From Nonomuraea candida (GTDB taxonomy: Bacteria; Actinomycetota; Actinomycetes; Streptosporangiales; Streptosporangiaceae), in NCBI RefSeq assembly GCF_000725485.1, contig NZ_JOAG01000046.1:9746-73745 (forward strand): 64,000 bases of DNA, read 5' to 3'. Position numbers and translations under genes: made by a program. Below are positions 43,037 to 52,637 of this stretch, piece by piece (the first letter of the stretch is position 1; every line of letters starts with the position of its first letter). Below the pieces are notes generated by a model that was not told the origin of the DNA, searched no databases, and saw only the letters and a list, made by a program, of their open reading frames with translations.

Positions 43037-44197
43037 ATGTCCGACCACGTGACACCATTCCGTCTCGACATCCCGGAGCCCGCGCTGGCCGACCTGCGCG
43101 AGCGGCTGCGGCGCACGCGGTGGCCCGAGAAGGAGACGGTCGAGGACTGGTCGCAGGGCGTTCCGCTGGACTACCTGCGCGAGTTGTGCCGGTACTGGGC
43201 CGACGAGTACGACTGGCGCGCCACCGAGCGGCGCCTGAACGCGCTGCCCCAGTTCCGGACCTCCATCGACGGCCTCGGAATCCACTTCCTGCACGTCCGC
43301 TCGCCCCACGAGGACGCGTTGCCGATCATCCTGACCCACGGATGGCCCGGCTCGATCGTGGAGTTCCTCAAGGTGATCGGCCCGCTCACCGACCCGGCGG
43401 CCTACGGCGGCGACGCCCGGGACGCCTTCCACGTCGTGTGCCCGTCCCTGCCCGGCTACGGCTTCAGCGACAAGCCGGAGCACCGCGGCTGGGGCGTGGA
43501 GCGGATCGCCGACGCCTGGATCGAGCTGATGGCCCGGCTCGGCTACGACCGGTACGCCGCGCAGGGCTCCGACTGGGGCACGACCGTCACCACGCTCATC
43601 GGCCTGCGCGACCCCGCCCACGTGGCGGGCATCCACCTCGTCCCGCCGCTGGCGGCCCCGGACCCGGCCACGTTCGGCGACCTCACCGCCGCCGAACGGG
43701 CCGCGCTCGCCGACCTGGAACGCGGCCGGGAGGACGAGGACGGGTACTCCCTGGAGCAGTCCACCCGGCCGCAGACCATCGGCTACGGCCTCGTCGACTC
43801 GCCGGCGCTGCTGTGCGCGTGGATCATCGAGAAGTTCCGGTCCTGGACCGACGGCGGCGGCCACCCCGAGGGCGCCCTCACGCGCGACGAGCTGCTCGAC
43901 AACCTGATGTTCTACTGGCTGCCCGGGACCGGCGCGTCCGCCGCCCGGCTCTACTGGGAGAGCTTCAAGGCGGTCCAGCGGCTCTTCACCACCGGGACGA
44001 CGGACGTGGTGACCGTCCCGGCGGGCTGCTCGGTCTTTCCCGGGGAGAACCCCAGGCCGTCGCGGCGGTGGGCCGAGCGGCGCTTCACCGACATCCTGTA
44101 CTGGAACGAGCCGGCCAAGGGTGGCCACTTCGCCGCGTTCGAGCAGCCGGGCCTGTTCGTCGAGGAGCTCCGTGCCTTCTTCCGCCTGCTCCGCTGA
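43037..44197 (+). CDS. Epoxide hydrolase (alpha/beta hydrolase)
   Basis: A 386-residue enzyme with the N-terminal EHN region (FRLDIPEPALADLRERLRRT), the oxyanion HGWPGS loop (101-106), the nucleophile Asp179 in GSDWGTT and the general-base His364 in KGGHFAAF. It opens epoxides to diols via a covalent ester at Asp179. A GAGGAAGG ribosome site precedes the ATG. It is close to a SnoaL-like gene that may share the transcript. Confidence 0.92.
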   Translation: MSDHVTPFRLDIPEPALADLRERLRRTRWPEKETVEDWSQGVPLDYLRELCRYWADEYDWRATERRLNALPQFRTSIDGLGIHFLHVRSPHEDALPIILTHGWPGSIVEFLKVIGPLTDPAAYGGDARDAFHVVCPSLPGYGFSDKPEHRGWGVERIADAWIELMARLGYDRYAAQGSDWGTTVTTLIGLRDPAHVAGIHLVPPLAAPDPATFGDLTAAERAALADLERGREDEDGYSLEQSTRPQTIGYGLVDSPALLCAWIIEKFRSWTDGGGHPEGALTRDELLDNLMFYWLPGTGASAARLYWESFKAVQRLFTTGTTDVVTVPAGCSVFPGENPRPSRRWAERRFTDILYWNEPAKGGHFAAFEQPGLFVEELRAFFRLLR

Positions 44198-44252
44198 CCG
44201 CGCGACTGCCGCCGGCCCCCGTCAGGTCACGTACGAACCCGGAGGAGACACT

Positions 44253-44615
44253 GTGGAGACGGATCTTCGCGCCCATGCCGACGCCTGGCTGGCGGCCTGG
44301 GAGCGCCGCGATCTCGATGCGATCCTGGCCTGCTACGCGGAGGACGTCGACTTCGCCGCCCCTACCGTGGCGCGCCGCTGGGGACGTGCCGACGGCCGGC
44401 TGCACGGCAGGGCGGAGCTGCGCAGGCACTTCGAGCTCGGCCTGGAACTGGCCCCGGACCTGACCTTCACCGAGGAGGCGCTGCTGCCCGGCGCGGGCGG
44501 CTATGCGCTGCTGTACCGGCGCGAGAACGGCAACCGCGTGCTCGACGTCGTCGAGCTGGACCGGCACGGCAGGGCCGCCCGCGTCCGCGCCTTCTACCAG
44601 GGCCCGCAGCGGTGA
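44253..44615 (+). CDS. SnoaL/NTF2-like small protein
   Basis: A 120-residue protein of the NTF2 cone fold: a first helix DLRAHADAWLAAWERRDLD, then ILACYAEDVDFAAPTV and strands ending RVRAFYQG. Starts at GTG 44253 (GGAGGAG upstream), 55 bases after the epoxide hydrolase. Members act as isomerases, hydrolases or cyclases, or have no known activity. Confidence 0.85.
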   Translation: METDLRAHADAWLAAWERRDLDAILACYAEDVDFAAPTVARRWGRADGRLHGRAELRRHFELGLELAPDLTFTEEALLPGAGGYALLYRRENGNRVLDVVELDRHGRAARVRAFYQGPQR

Positions 44616-44748
44616 TCCGCGTCCTCCTCGTCCGCCTGGGGGTTATCTCCCATCCCGGACGGGTGCCAGGGCGGTTCTCCGCCGGGTGACCGCGCTCCTA
44701 GCGTGGCCCTCGCACGGATTTCACGCTGCGAGCAGGAGGTGGTCGATC

Positions 44749-46353
44749 GTGGGCAAGGTGACCCGCCGCGGATTCATGGGCGGGGCGGCGGCAGCCGGTG
44801 GGACGGCGGTGCTGGATCTCGGCACGCCGTCGCGGGCGGAGGGCCGGGAGCTGGGGCCGGTCCGGATAGCCCCGGGTGATCCGCGTTACGAGGATCTCGC
44901 CGTACGCCGGACGAACCAGCGCTTCGATCCCAGGCCGGAGTACTTCCACGTGGCCGGCTCGACCGCGCAGGTGGAGAAGGCCGTGGAGGAGGCCGTCAGG
45001 GCGGGCAAGCGGGTCACCGTGCGCAGCGGCGGCCACTGCTACGAGAACTTCGTCGGTGACGGCGCGCAGGTCGTGATCGACCTGTGCGAGATGTCGGAGG
45101 TGTACTTCGACGACAGGCGGGGCGCGTTCGCGATCGAGGCGGGCGCGACGCTGATGCAGGTGTACCGGAAGCTGTACCTGGGCTGGGGGGTGACGATTCC
45201 CGGCGGCCAGTGCGGCGGGGTGGCGGCCGGCGGCCACATCGCCGGCGGCGGCTACGGCCAGCACTCGCGCCGGCTGGGCGCGGTGGTCGACTACCTGCAC
45301 GCCGTGGAGGTCGTGGTGGTGGACCGCGCGGGGCGGGCGCGAGCGGTGATCGCCACCAGGGATCCGTCCGACCCCCACCATGACCTGTGGTGGGCGCACA
45401 CGGGCGGCGGGGGCGGCAACTTCGGCGTCGTGACGCGTTACTGGATGCGCGACCCGCGGGCGAAGGGGAAGGATCCCCGCACGCTGCTGCCCAAGCCGCC
45501 GCCGGCCCTGCTGGTCTGCCATCCGGCCTGGTCGTGGGGCGACATGAGCAGGGAGTCCTTCACCGCCTTGCTGCGCAACCACGGCGCGTGGCACGAGCGC
45601 AACAGCGACCCCGGCTCGCCGTACGCGGGGCTGTGGAGCGCGCTGATCGTCCAGAGCCGCGCCCAGGGGGCGGATCCCGGCGGCATGATCCTGCCGACCA
45701 TGATGGACGCCTCCGTCCCGGACGCCGGCCGGCTGCTCACCGACTACTTCGCGGCGCTGACGCGGGGAGTGGGGGCGCGGGCGTACATCCCCGAGGTGCG
45801 GCGGCTGCCGTGGTACCAGGCGGTCAGCACGCAGGCACTCGGCGCCGACCAGGAGTCGGGGAGGTTCAAGGCCAAATCCGCCCAGCTGCGCCGGCGCTTC
45901 ACCGACCGGCAGATCGGGGTCGCCCACGACCACCTGAGCGTGCCCGCTCCGGCGTCCGCGAGCGGGGTGCTGCTGCTGGCGTCGTACGGCGGGCAGGTCA
46001 ACACCGTGGCCTCCGGCGCGACCGCCATGGCCGAGCGCGACTCGATCCTCAAGGCGCTCTTCCTGGGCACCTGGACGGACGGCGACGGCGCCGCGGGCAT
46101 CGCCTGGGTGCGGCGCTTCTATCAGGCGATGTACGCCGGCACGGGCGGAGTGCCGGTCCCGGGCGGCGCCAGCGGCGGCGCGTACATCAACTATCCCGAC
46201 GTCGACCTGGCCGATCCGGCGTGGAACGCCTCCGGCGTGCCCTGGTCCACGCTCTACTACGGCGGCAACTACCCGCGCCTGCAGCGGGTGAAGGCCCGCT
46301 GGGACCCGCGCGGGGTGTTCCGGCACGCCCTGTCCGTCCGGCCCGCCGGCTGA
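44749..46353 (+). CDS. Tat-exported FAD-linked oxidase (BBE-like, bicovalent)
   Basis: A 534-residue oxidase. The N-terminus KVTRRGFMGG is a twin-arginine signal. FAD should be held twice: His96 in RSGGHCYEN (8-alpha-histidyl) and Cys155 in PGGQCGGVA (6-S-cysteinyl), followed by GGHIAGGGYG. The C-terminus (WSTLYYGGNYPRLQRVKARW) is the BBE domain. Such enzymes oxidise oligosaccharides or alkaloids with O2. Start GTG 44749, with AGCAGGAGG before it. Confidence 0.93.
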   Translation: MGKVTRRGFMGGAAAAGGTAVLDLGTPSRAEGRELGPVRIAPGDPRYEDLAVRRTNQRFDPRPEYFHVAGSTAQVEKAVEEAVRAGKRVTVRSGGHCYENFVGDGAQVVIDLCEMSEVYFDDRRGAFAIEAGATLMQVYRKLYLGWGVTIPGGQCGGVAAGGHIAGGGYGQHSRRLGAVVDYLHAVEVVVVDRAGRARAVIATRDPSDPHHDLWWAHTGGGGGNFGVVTRYWMRDPRAKGKDPRTLLPKPPPALLVCHPAWSWGDMSRESFTALLRNHGAWHERNSDPGSPYAGLWSALIVQSRAQGADPGGMILPTMMDASVPDAGRLLTDYFAALTRGVGARAYIPEVRRLPWYQAVSTQALGADQESGRFKAKSAQLRRRFTDRQIGVAHDHLSVPAPASASGVLLLASYGGQVNTVASGATAMAERDSILKALFLGTWTDGDGAAGIAWVRRFYQAMYAGTGGVPVPGGASGGAYINYPDVDLADPAWNASGVPWSTLYYGGNYPRLQRVKARWDPRGVFRHALSVRPAG

Positions 46354-46387
46354 TCGCGGCCCTCGGTTGATCACGGCCCCCGGCCGA

Positions 46388-47101
46388 TCACGGCCCGGCG
46401 GGGTCCGGGCGGGCGGGGTCCGGGCGGGCGGGGTCCGGGCGGGCGGGGTCCGGGCGGGCGTGGTTGAGGAAGGCCAGCACGGCCAGGACCCGGCGGTTGG
46501 TGTCGTCGGTGGCCTGGAGGCCGAGCTTGGCGAAGATGGCGGCGATGTGCTTGCCGAGGGTGCCCTCGCTGATGTAGAGCTGCCCGGCGATGGCGGCGTT
46601 CGAGCGGCCCTGGGCCATGAGCTGGAGCACCTCGCGCTCGCGCGGGCTCAGCGACGCGACCGGGTGCAGGGGCGAGGTGCCGCCGAGCAGCTTCGCGATC
46701 ACCTCCGGGTCCATGGCGGTGCCGCCGGCCGCGACGCGGCGCAGCGCGTCGACGAAGTGGCCCGTGTCGAAGACGCGGTCCTTGAGCAGGTAACCGACGC
46801 CTCCGGCGCCGTCGGCCAGCAGCTCGCGGGCGTAGATCTGCTCGACGTACTGCGACAGGACCAGGACGGGGAATCCGGGATGGCGGGTGCGGGCCTCGAT
46901 GGCGGCCCGCACCCCTTCGTCGGTGTAGCCGGGCGGCAGGCGCACGTCCACGATGGCGGCGTGCGGCCGGTGCCGGGCCAGGGCGTCGAGCAGCTCCGCG
47001 CCGGTCTCCACCGCGGCCACGATCTCGACGTCGTGGGCTCTCAGGAGGTGGGTGAGCCCTTCCCGGAGGAGGTAGACATCCTCGGCGAGGACAACGCGCA
47101 T
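46388..47101 (-). CDS. NarL/FixJ response regulator
   Basis: A 237-residue regulator: receiver domain with the phospho-acceptor Asp52 (AIVDVRLPP) and Lys107, then a LuxR helix-turn-helix (LSPREREVLQLMAQGRSNAA at ~151). The C-terminus ends in four ARPDP repeats encoded by a 15-bp tandem array. Its 5' end lies inside the 3' end of the kinase gene by 61 bases, an unusually long overlap that ties their translation. Confidence 0.93.
   Translation of the reverse strand: MRVVLAEDVYLLREGLTHLLRAHDVEIVAAVETGAELLDALARHRPHAAIVDVRLPPGYTDEGVRAAIEARTRHPGFPVLVLSQYVEQIYARELLADGAGGVGYLLKDRVFDTGHFVDALRRVAAGGTAMDPEVIAKLLGGTSPLHPVASLSPREREVLQLMAQGRSNAAIAGQLYISEGTLGKHIAAIFAKLGLQATDDTNRRVLAVLAFLNHARPDPARPDPARPDPARPDPAGP
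46399..46458 (-). repeat. Four 15-bp tandem repeats at the response regulator's 3' end
   Basis: Four exact GCGGGGTCCGGGCGG units encode the ARPDP tail. In frame, so copy number can vary. Confidence 0.9.
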
Positions 47102-49056
47102 GGAATCTCCAAGGTGGCGACGGTGGGTCCGCCCGGTGGGCTGGACAGGGTCAGAACGCCGTCGAAGCCGTCGAGGCGGCGCCGGATGCCGTGCAGCCCG
47201 CCCCCGCGTCCGATCACGGCGCCGCCCCGCCCGTCATCGGTCACGGTGACCGTCAGCACGCCGTCCGCGTGGCGCAGCTCCACCAGGGCCCGTGACGCGG
47301 CGGCGTGCTTGGCGGCGTTGGTCAGCAGCTCGGACACGGCGAAGTAGACCGCCGCCTCGATCGGTGCGGCCGTCCGGCCCGGCAGGCGCACGCGGACCTC
47401 CGCCTCCAGCGGAGCGTCCATCGCCAGGGTGCGTACGGCGTCGGCGAGCCCGCGGTCGGCGAGCACCGGCGGGTGGATGCCCCTGATGAGCTCGCGCAGC
47501 TCGGCGAGCGCGGTCACCGACATCTCCTTGGCGCCGGCGATCATCGCCCTGGCCGCCTCGGGGTCCCGGTCGATGAGCCCTTCCGCCGCCCCCAGCGTCA
47601 TCCCGACGGCCACCCACCGGGCCTGCGCGCCGTCGTGCAGGTCGCGTTCGATCCGGCGCAGCTCGGCGGCCTGGGCGTCCCGGAGCCGGGCGCGGCTGCT
47701 GGTCAGGGTGTCCACCCGGCTGGTCAGCGTGTCCACCCGGCCGGTCAGCAGCGCCGCCCGGGTCGGGCCGAGCAGCGACCGGCTCAGCAGGGCGTGGCAG
47801 CGCAGCAGCGCGGGGGCGACGGCCAGGCCGAGCGCGGCGGCGGCCAGGCCGGCCACCGGGGCCGGCAGGCCCGGCCACCCCGGTACGGCGGCGTGCAGCA
47901 GGTCGTCGGGCGACCACGTCAGCCCGGTGAGCAGGCCCAGCGCCTCGGTCCACAACCACAGCCAGCACAGCCCGGCCAGCCCGCCGACGATCAGCACGGC
48001 CGGTCCGGCGAACAGCACGGCGGCGACGGGCGCCTCCAGGAACAACCAGGCCAGGTCCCGCCACGAGGCCCGGTCGCGGGCCAGCCACCCGAACCGCCGC
48101 GCCCGCAGGGCGGCCGCCCGTGTCCGGTGCACCGTGCCGACCGGCCCCCACCCCAGCCGGTACGACCCGTCCGGCTCGGGATCGGGCGGCGGCGGCTCGG
48201 GACGGTACGGCTCGGCGATCCGCACGCCCGTCCACGCGCCGATCCGGGCCCGGCGCCAGGACACGAAACGACGCGAGCCCAGCACCGTCTCGGGCCACAG
48301 CCGCGCCGGCATCAGCCCGATCGCCACCACCTGGGTCACGGCGAACACCATCGCCACCCCGGACAGCACGACGCTCGCGCACAGCCGCGCCCCGGCGGCG
48401 GCCCTCGCCCCGGCGGCCGCCGCGACGCGGCCCGGCGCGCGGCGTGACGACGGCGCGAGCAGCACCCGGGTCCAGCGGGCGTGCAGGTGCAGCAGCCGGG
48501 GCCCGAGCGCGAGGCCGAGCAGCAGCGCCGCGGCGCCGGCCGGGCGGTGGGACCACACCGCCGCGAGCCCGCCGCCGATCAGCGCCGGCGCGAGCCCCGC
48601 CAGCACGCCGCCGATCGGCGGGTTGAGCAGCAGCCACGCCAGGTCGCGCGCGGTCGCCGGATCGCGGGCGATCCACCGCAGCCGCGCCAGGTAGGCGGGC
48701 GGGAACGCCGAGCGGAACAGGGCGTCGCCGTCGCGGTGCCAGCCGTCGGGATCGCGTACGGGCGGCGGCGGCGCCGGGCGGTAGGGCGAGGCGATCTCCA
48801 CGCCACCCCACCGGCCGGCCAGCCGCCGGGCCAGTTCGGGCAGCCGGCGGCCGTGCTCGACGAAGAACGCCGGGGACGGCAGCCCGGCGTGCGCGCCCAC
48901 GAAGATCACGACCAGCAGCGGCGGCCCCAGCAGCGCGAGCCCCGCCAGCGCCAGGCCGCGCAGGGGCGCGGTCACGTACCCGGCGAATCCCCCTGCCGGC
49001 GCCAGGCCACGCAGGGGCGCGCTCACGTACCCGACGAACCTGCTCCCTCGCCGCAC
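47041..49056 (-). CDS. Sensor histidine kinase (HisKA_3) with duplicated sensor region
   Basis: A 671-residue kinase. Two similar membrane-sensor halves repeat in the first ~430 residues (GVEIASPYRPAPPPPVRDPD and GVRIAEPYRPEPPPPDPEPD each follow a hydrophobic pair). The dimerisation helix RRIERDLHDGAQARWVAVGM carries His474, and the ATPase domain has NAAKHA and DDGRGG. The signal is unknown. Its last 61 bases overlap the response regulator gene. Confidence 0.92.
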   Translation of the reverse strand: MRRGSRFVGYVSAPLRGLAPAGGFAGYVTAPLRGLALAGLALLGPPLLVVIFVGAHAGLPSPAFFVEHGRRLPELARRLAGRWGGVEIASPYRPAPPPPVRDPDGWHRDGDALFRSAFPPAYLARLRWIARDPATARDLAWLLLNPPIGGVLAGLAPALIGGGLAAVWSHRPAGAAALLLGLALGPRLLHLHARWTRVLLAPSSRRAPGRVAAAAGARAAAGARLCASVVLSGVAMVFAVTQVVAIGLMPARLWPETVLGSRRFVSWRRARIGAWTGVRIAEPYRPEPPPPDPEPDGSYRLGWGPVGTVHRTRAAALRARRFGWLARDRASWRDLAWLFLEAPVAAVLFAGPAVLIVGGLAGLCWLWLWTEALGLLTGLTWSPDDLLHAAVPGWPGLPAPVAGLAAAALGLAVAPALLRCHALLSRSLLGPTRAALLTGRVDTLTSRVDTLTSSRARLRDAQAAELRRIERDLHDGAQARWVAVGMTLGAAEGLIDRDPEAARAMIAGAKEMSVTALAELRELIRGIHPPVLADRGLADAVRTLAMDAPLEAEVRVRLPGRTAAPIEAAVYFAVSELLTNAAKHAAASRALVELRHADGVLTVTVTDDGRGGAVIGRGGGLHGIRRRLDGFDGVLTLSSPPGGPTVATLEIPCALSSPRMSTSSGKGSPTS

Positions 49057-49204
49057 CTCGCGCCTCCACGAGCCTCACGATCCCGGCCGCCCGGACTGTC
49101 CGGCTTCTCGATTCTGCGTCGCCGCACCTGTGGCCCGCACGATGAAAGCACGCCGGCCGGCGGTGACGGCATGGGTGCCAGCCCCCATTCGCGGGGGTAC
49201 GGGA

Positions 49205-50419
49205 TCAGCGCAGGGCGGACAGCGTGCCGAGGGGGTTGTCCAGGAGTTTGGCGAAGGCGAGCTCGGCGGCCCCGGCGAGCGTGGTGTCGTCACCGAGGGC
49301 CGTCACGGTCAGGCGGACCCGTTCGCGGGAGACCGGCAGGACGTGCGCGTCGATCCGGGCGTGGACGCGGGACGCCGCGCCCGGGTAGACGTCGCGGAGC
49401 ATCCCGCCGAAGACCACGAGCGCCGGGTTGAACAGGTTGATGAGGTTGACGACGCCGACGCCGAGCCAGTCGCCGACGCGGTCGAGGGCGTCCCGCGCCC
49501 GGGGGTCGCCGGTCCCGGCGAGGGCGACGACGGCCCGGATGCCGTCGCGTCCGACGAGGTCGCCGGAGCGTCCCGCGTAGTCGAGCAGCGCCTCCTCCCC
49601 CACCTCGGCCTCCAGGCAGCCGCGCGAGCCGCACAGGCAGGGCCGCCCGTCGAACGGGTTGACCAGCATGTGCCCGAGCTCGCAGCCGTAGCCCGCGTCG
49701 CCGTCGAGGAGTTCGCCGCCGACGATGATCCCGCCGCCGACGCCGACGTCGCCGTGCAGGTAGATGAGGTTGTCGACGCCGCGTCCCGCGCCGCGCACGT
49801 GCTCGGCGATCGCGCCCAGGTGCGCCTCGTTGCCCACCTCGACGGGCAGCCCGAGGCCGAGCCCGGCGCCGAGTTCCGGGCCGAACGCCTGGTCCACCCA
49901 GCCGAGGTGCGGGCCGTACCGGACCGTGCCGTCGACACGCCTGATCAGCCCGCAGTACGACGCGCCGACACCCACGCACAAGGCGTCCGGCCCGGCTCCG
50001 GCGACCAGCTCGCGGCCGAAGGCGGTCAGCACGCCGACGACGTCCTCCAGGTCGACCCCGGCGCGGGTGCGCACGGCCTCGCGGCGGTCGAGGACCCGGC
50101 CGCCGAGCCCGACCCGGGCCGCGAGCAGCCGGTCCACGGCGACGTCGAAGGCGAGCCCGTACACGGTCGCCCGCTCGGGCATGACGACGATGGACGGCCG
50201 CCCGGCGCGGCCCCGCCCGGTGGGGACGCCCTCGCGGACGAGCCCGGCCGCGGCGAGTTCGGCGGTCAGGTCCATGATGGTGCTGCGGTTGAGGCCCATC
50301 CGGCGGCTGAGCGCGGCCCGTGACACCGCTTCGTCCTGGTGGACGTGGCGCAGCACCTCGCTCAGGTTCCGCTGCCGCATCTGCTCCTGCGTCCGCGCGC
50401 CCGCCGCCGATCCCGTCAC
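49205..50419 (-). CDS. ROK-family transcriptional regulator
   Basis: A 404-residue protein with a winged helix (AVSRAALSRRMGLNRSTIMD) and a ROK domain (DVGVGGGIIVGG, CLCGSRGCLEAE zinc site). GTG 50419 is chosen because TAGGCT on the same strand ends 7 bases before it, a leaderless pattern; ATG 50461 is further upstream. No carbohydrate genes are adjacent. Confidence 0.88.
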   Translation of the reverse strand: MTGSAAGARTQEQMRQRNLSEVLRHVHQDEAVSRAALSRRMGLNRSTIMDLTAELAAAGLVREGVPTGRGRAGRPSIVVMPERATVYGLAFDVAVDRLLAARVGLGGRVLDRREAVRTRAGVDLEDVVGVLTAFGRELVAGAGPDALCVGVGASYCGLIRRVDGTVRYGPHLGWVDQAFGPELGAGLGLGLPVEVGNEAHLGAIAEHVRGAGRGVDNLIYLHGDVGVGGGIIVGGELLDGDAGYGCELGHMLVNPFDGRPCLCGSRGCLEAEVGEEALLDYAGRSGDLVGRDGIRAVVALAGTGDPRARDALDRVGDWLGVGVVNLINLFNPALVVFGGMLRDVYPGAASRVHARIDAHVLPVSRERVRLTVTALGDDTTLAGAAELAFAKLLDNPLGTLSALR

Positions 50420-50577
50420 CCGCGCCAGCCTAGAACCTGTCCGCGGATGATCACAGCCCACGCGGAAGGCAGCCCCCGGTGCGCCCGGCCGTGGCGCGGG
50501 CAGCGCACGCAGCCAAGGTTCCTGCCGGCCCGCGTCCTCTCCGGGCGCGGGCGACGGCCGTCCCCGGCGTCGCGGCT

Positions 50578-51576
50578 CTACACGGCGATCACCACCTTGC
50601 CGAACGCCGCGCCCGACGCGTAGTAGCGGTAGGCGTCGGGGGCCCAGTCGAAGGGGAAGACGCGGTCGATGAGCGGGCGCAGGCGGTGGGTCTCGATCAC
50701 TCGGTTCATGTCCAGGAACTGGGCGCGGCTGCCGACGGCGATGCCGTGCACCGACGCCCCCGACCTGAAGACGGCGCGCGGGTCGAGGGGCGACGGGTCA
50801 CCGGAGACGAACCCGACGCTGGCGACATGGCCGCCGATGGCGACCGCGGCGAGCGACCGTTCCAGGTCGCCGGCCACGTCCACGACGCGGTCGGCCCCGT
50901 TTCCCGAGGTCAGCTCCCGCACCCTGGACGGCCATTCGGGCGCGGCCCGGTAGTCGACGACCTCATCGGCGCCGAGCTTCAGCAGGCGTTCGGCCTTGGC
51001 GGGGCCGCTGGTGGTGGCGATGACGCGGGCGCCGAGCGCCTTGGCGAGCTGCAGCGCGAACAGCGACACCCCGCCGCTGCCCTGGGTGACGACCGTCGCG
51101 CCGATGGGCGCGCCGTCGCCGGTCAGGGCGTTCCAGGCGGTGACGGCGGCGCACGGTAGGGTGGCGGCCTCCTCGTACGACAGGTGGGCGGGCACCGGCA
51201 CGAGCGCCCGCTCCTCCAGCAGGGCGAGCTCGGTGAGCATGCCGTCGAGCGAGCCGCCGAGCTGCGGCAGGTGCTTGCGCCCGAACGGGCCGTCCTGCCA
51301 GCTCGGGAACAGGGTGGCGGTCACCCGGTCGCCGACCTTGGCCGCGGTGACGCCGGGCCCGATCGCGACGACCTCGCCGGCTCCGTCGGAGACCGGCACG
51401 ACGTCCGGTTTGACCGGGAGCACGTAGTCGCCGCGCAGGATCATCAGCTCGCGGTGGCTGAGGGAGACGGCTCGGACGGCCACGAGCACCTGGCCGGGGC
51501 CGGGACGGGGGTCGGCGTGCTCCCTGATCGTCAGGCCGTCGATGCCGCCGCCGCTGGTGGCGTGGTAGCTGCGCAT
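50578..51576 (-). CDS. Zinc-independent quinone oxidoreductase-like alcohol dehydrogenase (MDR)
   Basis: A 332-residue MDR enzyme. The cofactor loop TQGSGGVSLFALQLAKALGA marks NADPH binding. The structural zinc Cys set of classical alcohol dehydrogenases is absent, pointing to the quinone-oxidoreductase side. One base separates it from the upstream SnoaL-like gene. Both are probably repressed by the divergent TetR. Confidence 0.9.
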   Translation of the reverse strand: MRSYHATSGGGIDGLTIREHADPRPGPGQVLVAVRAVSLSHRELMILRGDYVLPVKPDVVPVSDGAGEVVAIGPGVTAAKVGDRVTATLFPSWQDGPFGRKHLPQLGGSLDGMLTELALLEERALVPVPAHLSYEEAATLPCAAVTAWNALTGDGAPIGATVVTQGSGGVSLFALQLAKALGARVIATTSGPAKAERLLKLGADEVVDYRAAPEWPSRVRELTSGNGADRVVDVAGDLERSLAAVAIGGHVASVGFVSGDPSPLDPRAVFRSGASVHGIAVGSRAQFLDMNRVIETHRLRPLIDRVFPFDWAPDAYRYYASGAAFGKVVIAV

Positions 51577-51577
51577 G

Positions 51578-51949
51578 TCAGCCTGCCGCCGGGGCCGTCT
51601 TGCTGAAGCCGAGGGCCTCGGTGATCCTGCCGTCGCGTACGCGCATGACGTTCACGCCGCTGACCCAGTCGGACGGGCCGGAGCCGTACCGGTAGTGCCA
51701 GCGGATGACCGCCCGCTCCCCCGCGATCAGGACCTCCTGCGGCTCGAACCGGGCGGACCGGTCGGCCGCGAGCGCGCCCCACCAGTCGAGGCACGCCTGG
51801 CGTCCGACGACGCGCTTCCCGGTGGGGGCCGGCTGGATGGTCTCCATCTCGCAGTCGTCGGCGATCAGGTCGGTGAGCAGGTCACGGTCGTGCTCGACGA
51901 AGGCCCGGTTGAAGCGGTCCATGACGTCGGCGGTGGTGGGGACGGGCAC
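51578..51949 (-). CDS. SnoaL-like (NTF2 fold) protein
   Basis: A 123-residue protein: MDRFNRAFVEHDRDLLTDLI then DDCEMETIQ and the closing strands VRDGRITEALGF, an NTF2/SnoaL cone fold. First gene of a two-gene operon with the MDR enzyme; divergent from TetR. Confidence 0.87.
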   Translation of the reverse strand: MPVPTTADVMDRFNRAFVEHDRDLLTDLIADDCEMETIQPAPTGKRVVGRQACLDWWGALAADRSARFEPQEVLIAGERAVIRWHYRYGSGPSDWVSGVNVMRVRDGRITEALGFSKTAPAAG

Positions 51950-51973
51950 GGTCTCTCCAGACAGATTGATAGA

Positions 51974-52015
51974 TAGATCGATCGGTCTACCTAGGTATAT
52001 AGACCGGTTGATCTA
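51974..52015. promoter_or_regulatory. Paired TetR operators between SnoaL/MDR and TetR
   Basis: TAGATCGATCGGTCTA (51974-51989) and TAGACCGGTTGATCTA (52000-52015) are two imperfect palindromes sharing TAGAYCGRTYGRTCTA; centres are 26 bases apart. The intervening CCTAGGTATA could be the leftward -10. The sites lie within a short AT-richer divergent promoter. Confidence 0.7.
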
Positions 52016-52042
52016 CTCGTCAACCCGTGGCAACCTGGCCCC

Positions 52043-52606
52043 ATGAGCGTTCGTACGCGTCCCGGCCCCCGTGAGCGGCTGCTGGAGGCCGCCGACCGGC
52101 TGATCTACACCCATGGCGTCAACGTCGGCGTCGACGCCCTGCTGAAGTCCGCCAACGTCGCCAGGCGGTCGCTGTACGAGCACTTCGGCGGCAAGGACGG
52201 CCTGATCGTCGAAGTGCTGCGCTCAGCCGCGGAGGCCGACGCCGCCGACTACCGCGACACCATGGACGCCGCCGGCGACGACCCGCGCGCCCGCCTGCTC
52301 GCCGTCTTCGACCGCATCGGCGAGATCATCGCCAGGCCCGGCTTCCACGGCTGCCGCTACCTGGCCGCCGACCTCGCCCTGACCGACCCCGGACATCCGG
52401 CGCACGAGGTCACCCGCGGCTACCGGCGGCGCGTGCACGCCCTGCTCGAACGCGAGCTGGTCGCACTCGGTCACCCGCGACCGGCGCGCGCCGCCGACCA
52501 GTTCCTCATCCTCATCGACGGCACCCTCGCCGCCGGCGCGACCCGCCCGGACGGCGATCCGGCCGCCGCCGCCCGCGAACTGGCGGCAGACCTGATCACC
52601 CCGTGA
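52043..52606 (+). CDS. TetR-family repressor
   Basis: A 187-residue regulator with helix-turn-helix [20 protein letters not shown] / [20 protein letters not shown]. The C-terminus is an AcrR-like ligand domain with LAADLALTD. It should bind the paired TAGAYCG sites just upstream and control the divergent SnoaL/MDR pair. Confidence 0.9.
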   Translation: MSVRTRPGPRERLLEAADRLIYTHGVNVGVDALLKSANVARRSLYEHFGGKDGLIVEVLRSAAEADAADYRDTMDAAGDDPRARLLAVFDRIGEIIARPGFHGCRYLAADLALTDPGHPAHEVTRGYRRRVHALLERELVALGHPRPARAADQFLILIDGTLAAGATRPDGDPAAAARELAADLITP

Positions 52607-52637
52607 CCCCGCCCCGGCCGCTCGGGGCCGTCGCCGG

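Noticed and set aside
46399..46458. The 15-bp array as a CRISPR-like repeat
   Set aside because: Units are contiguous without spacers and encode an in-frame protein tail; no cas genes nearby.
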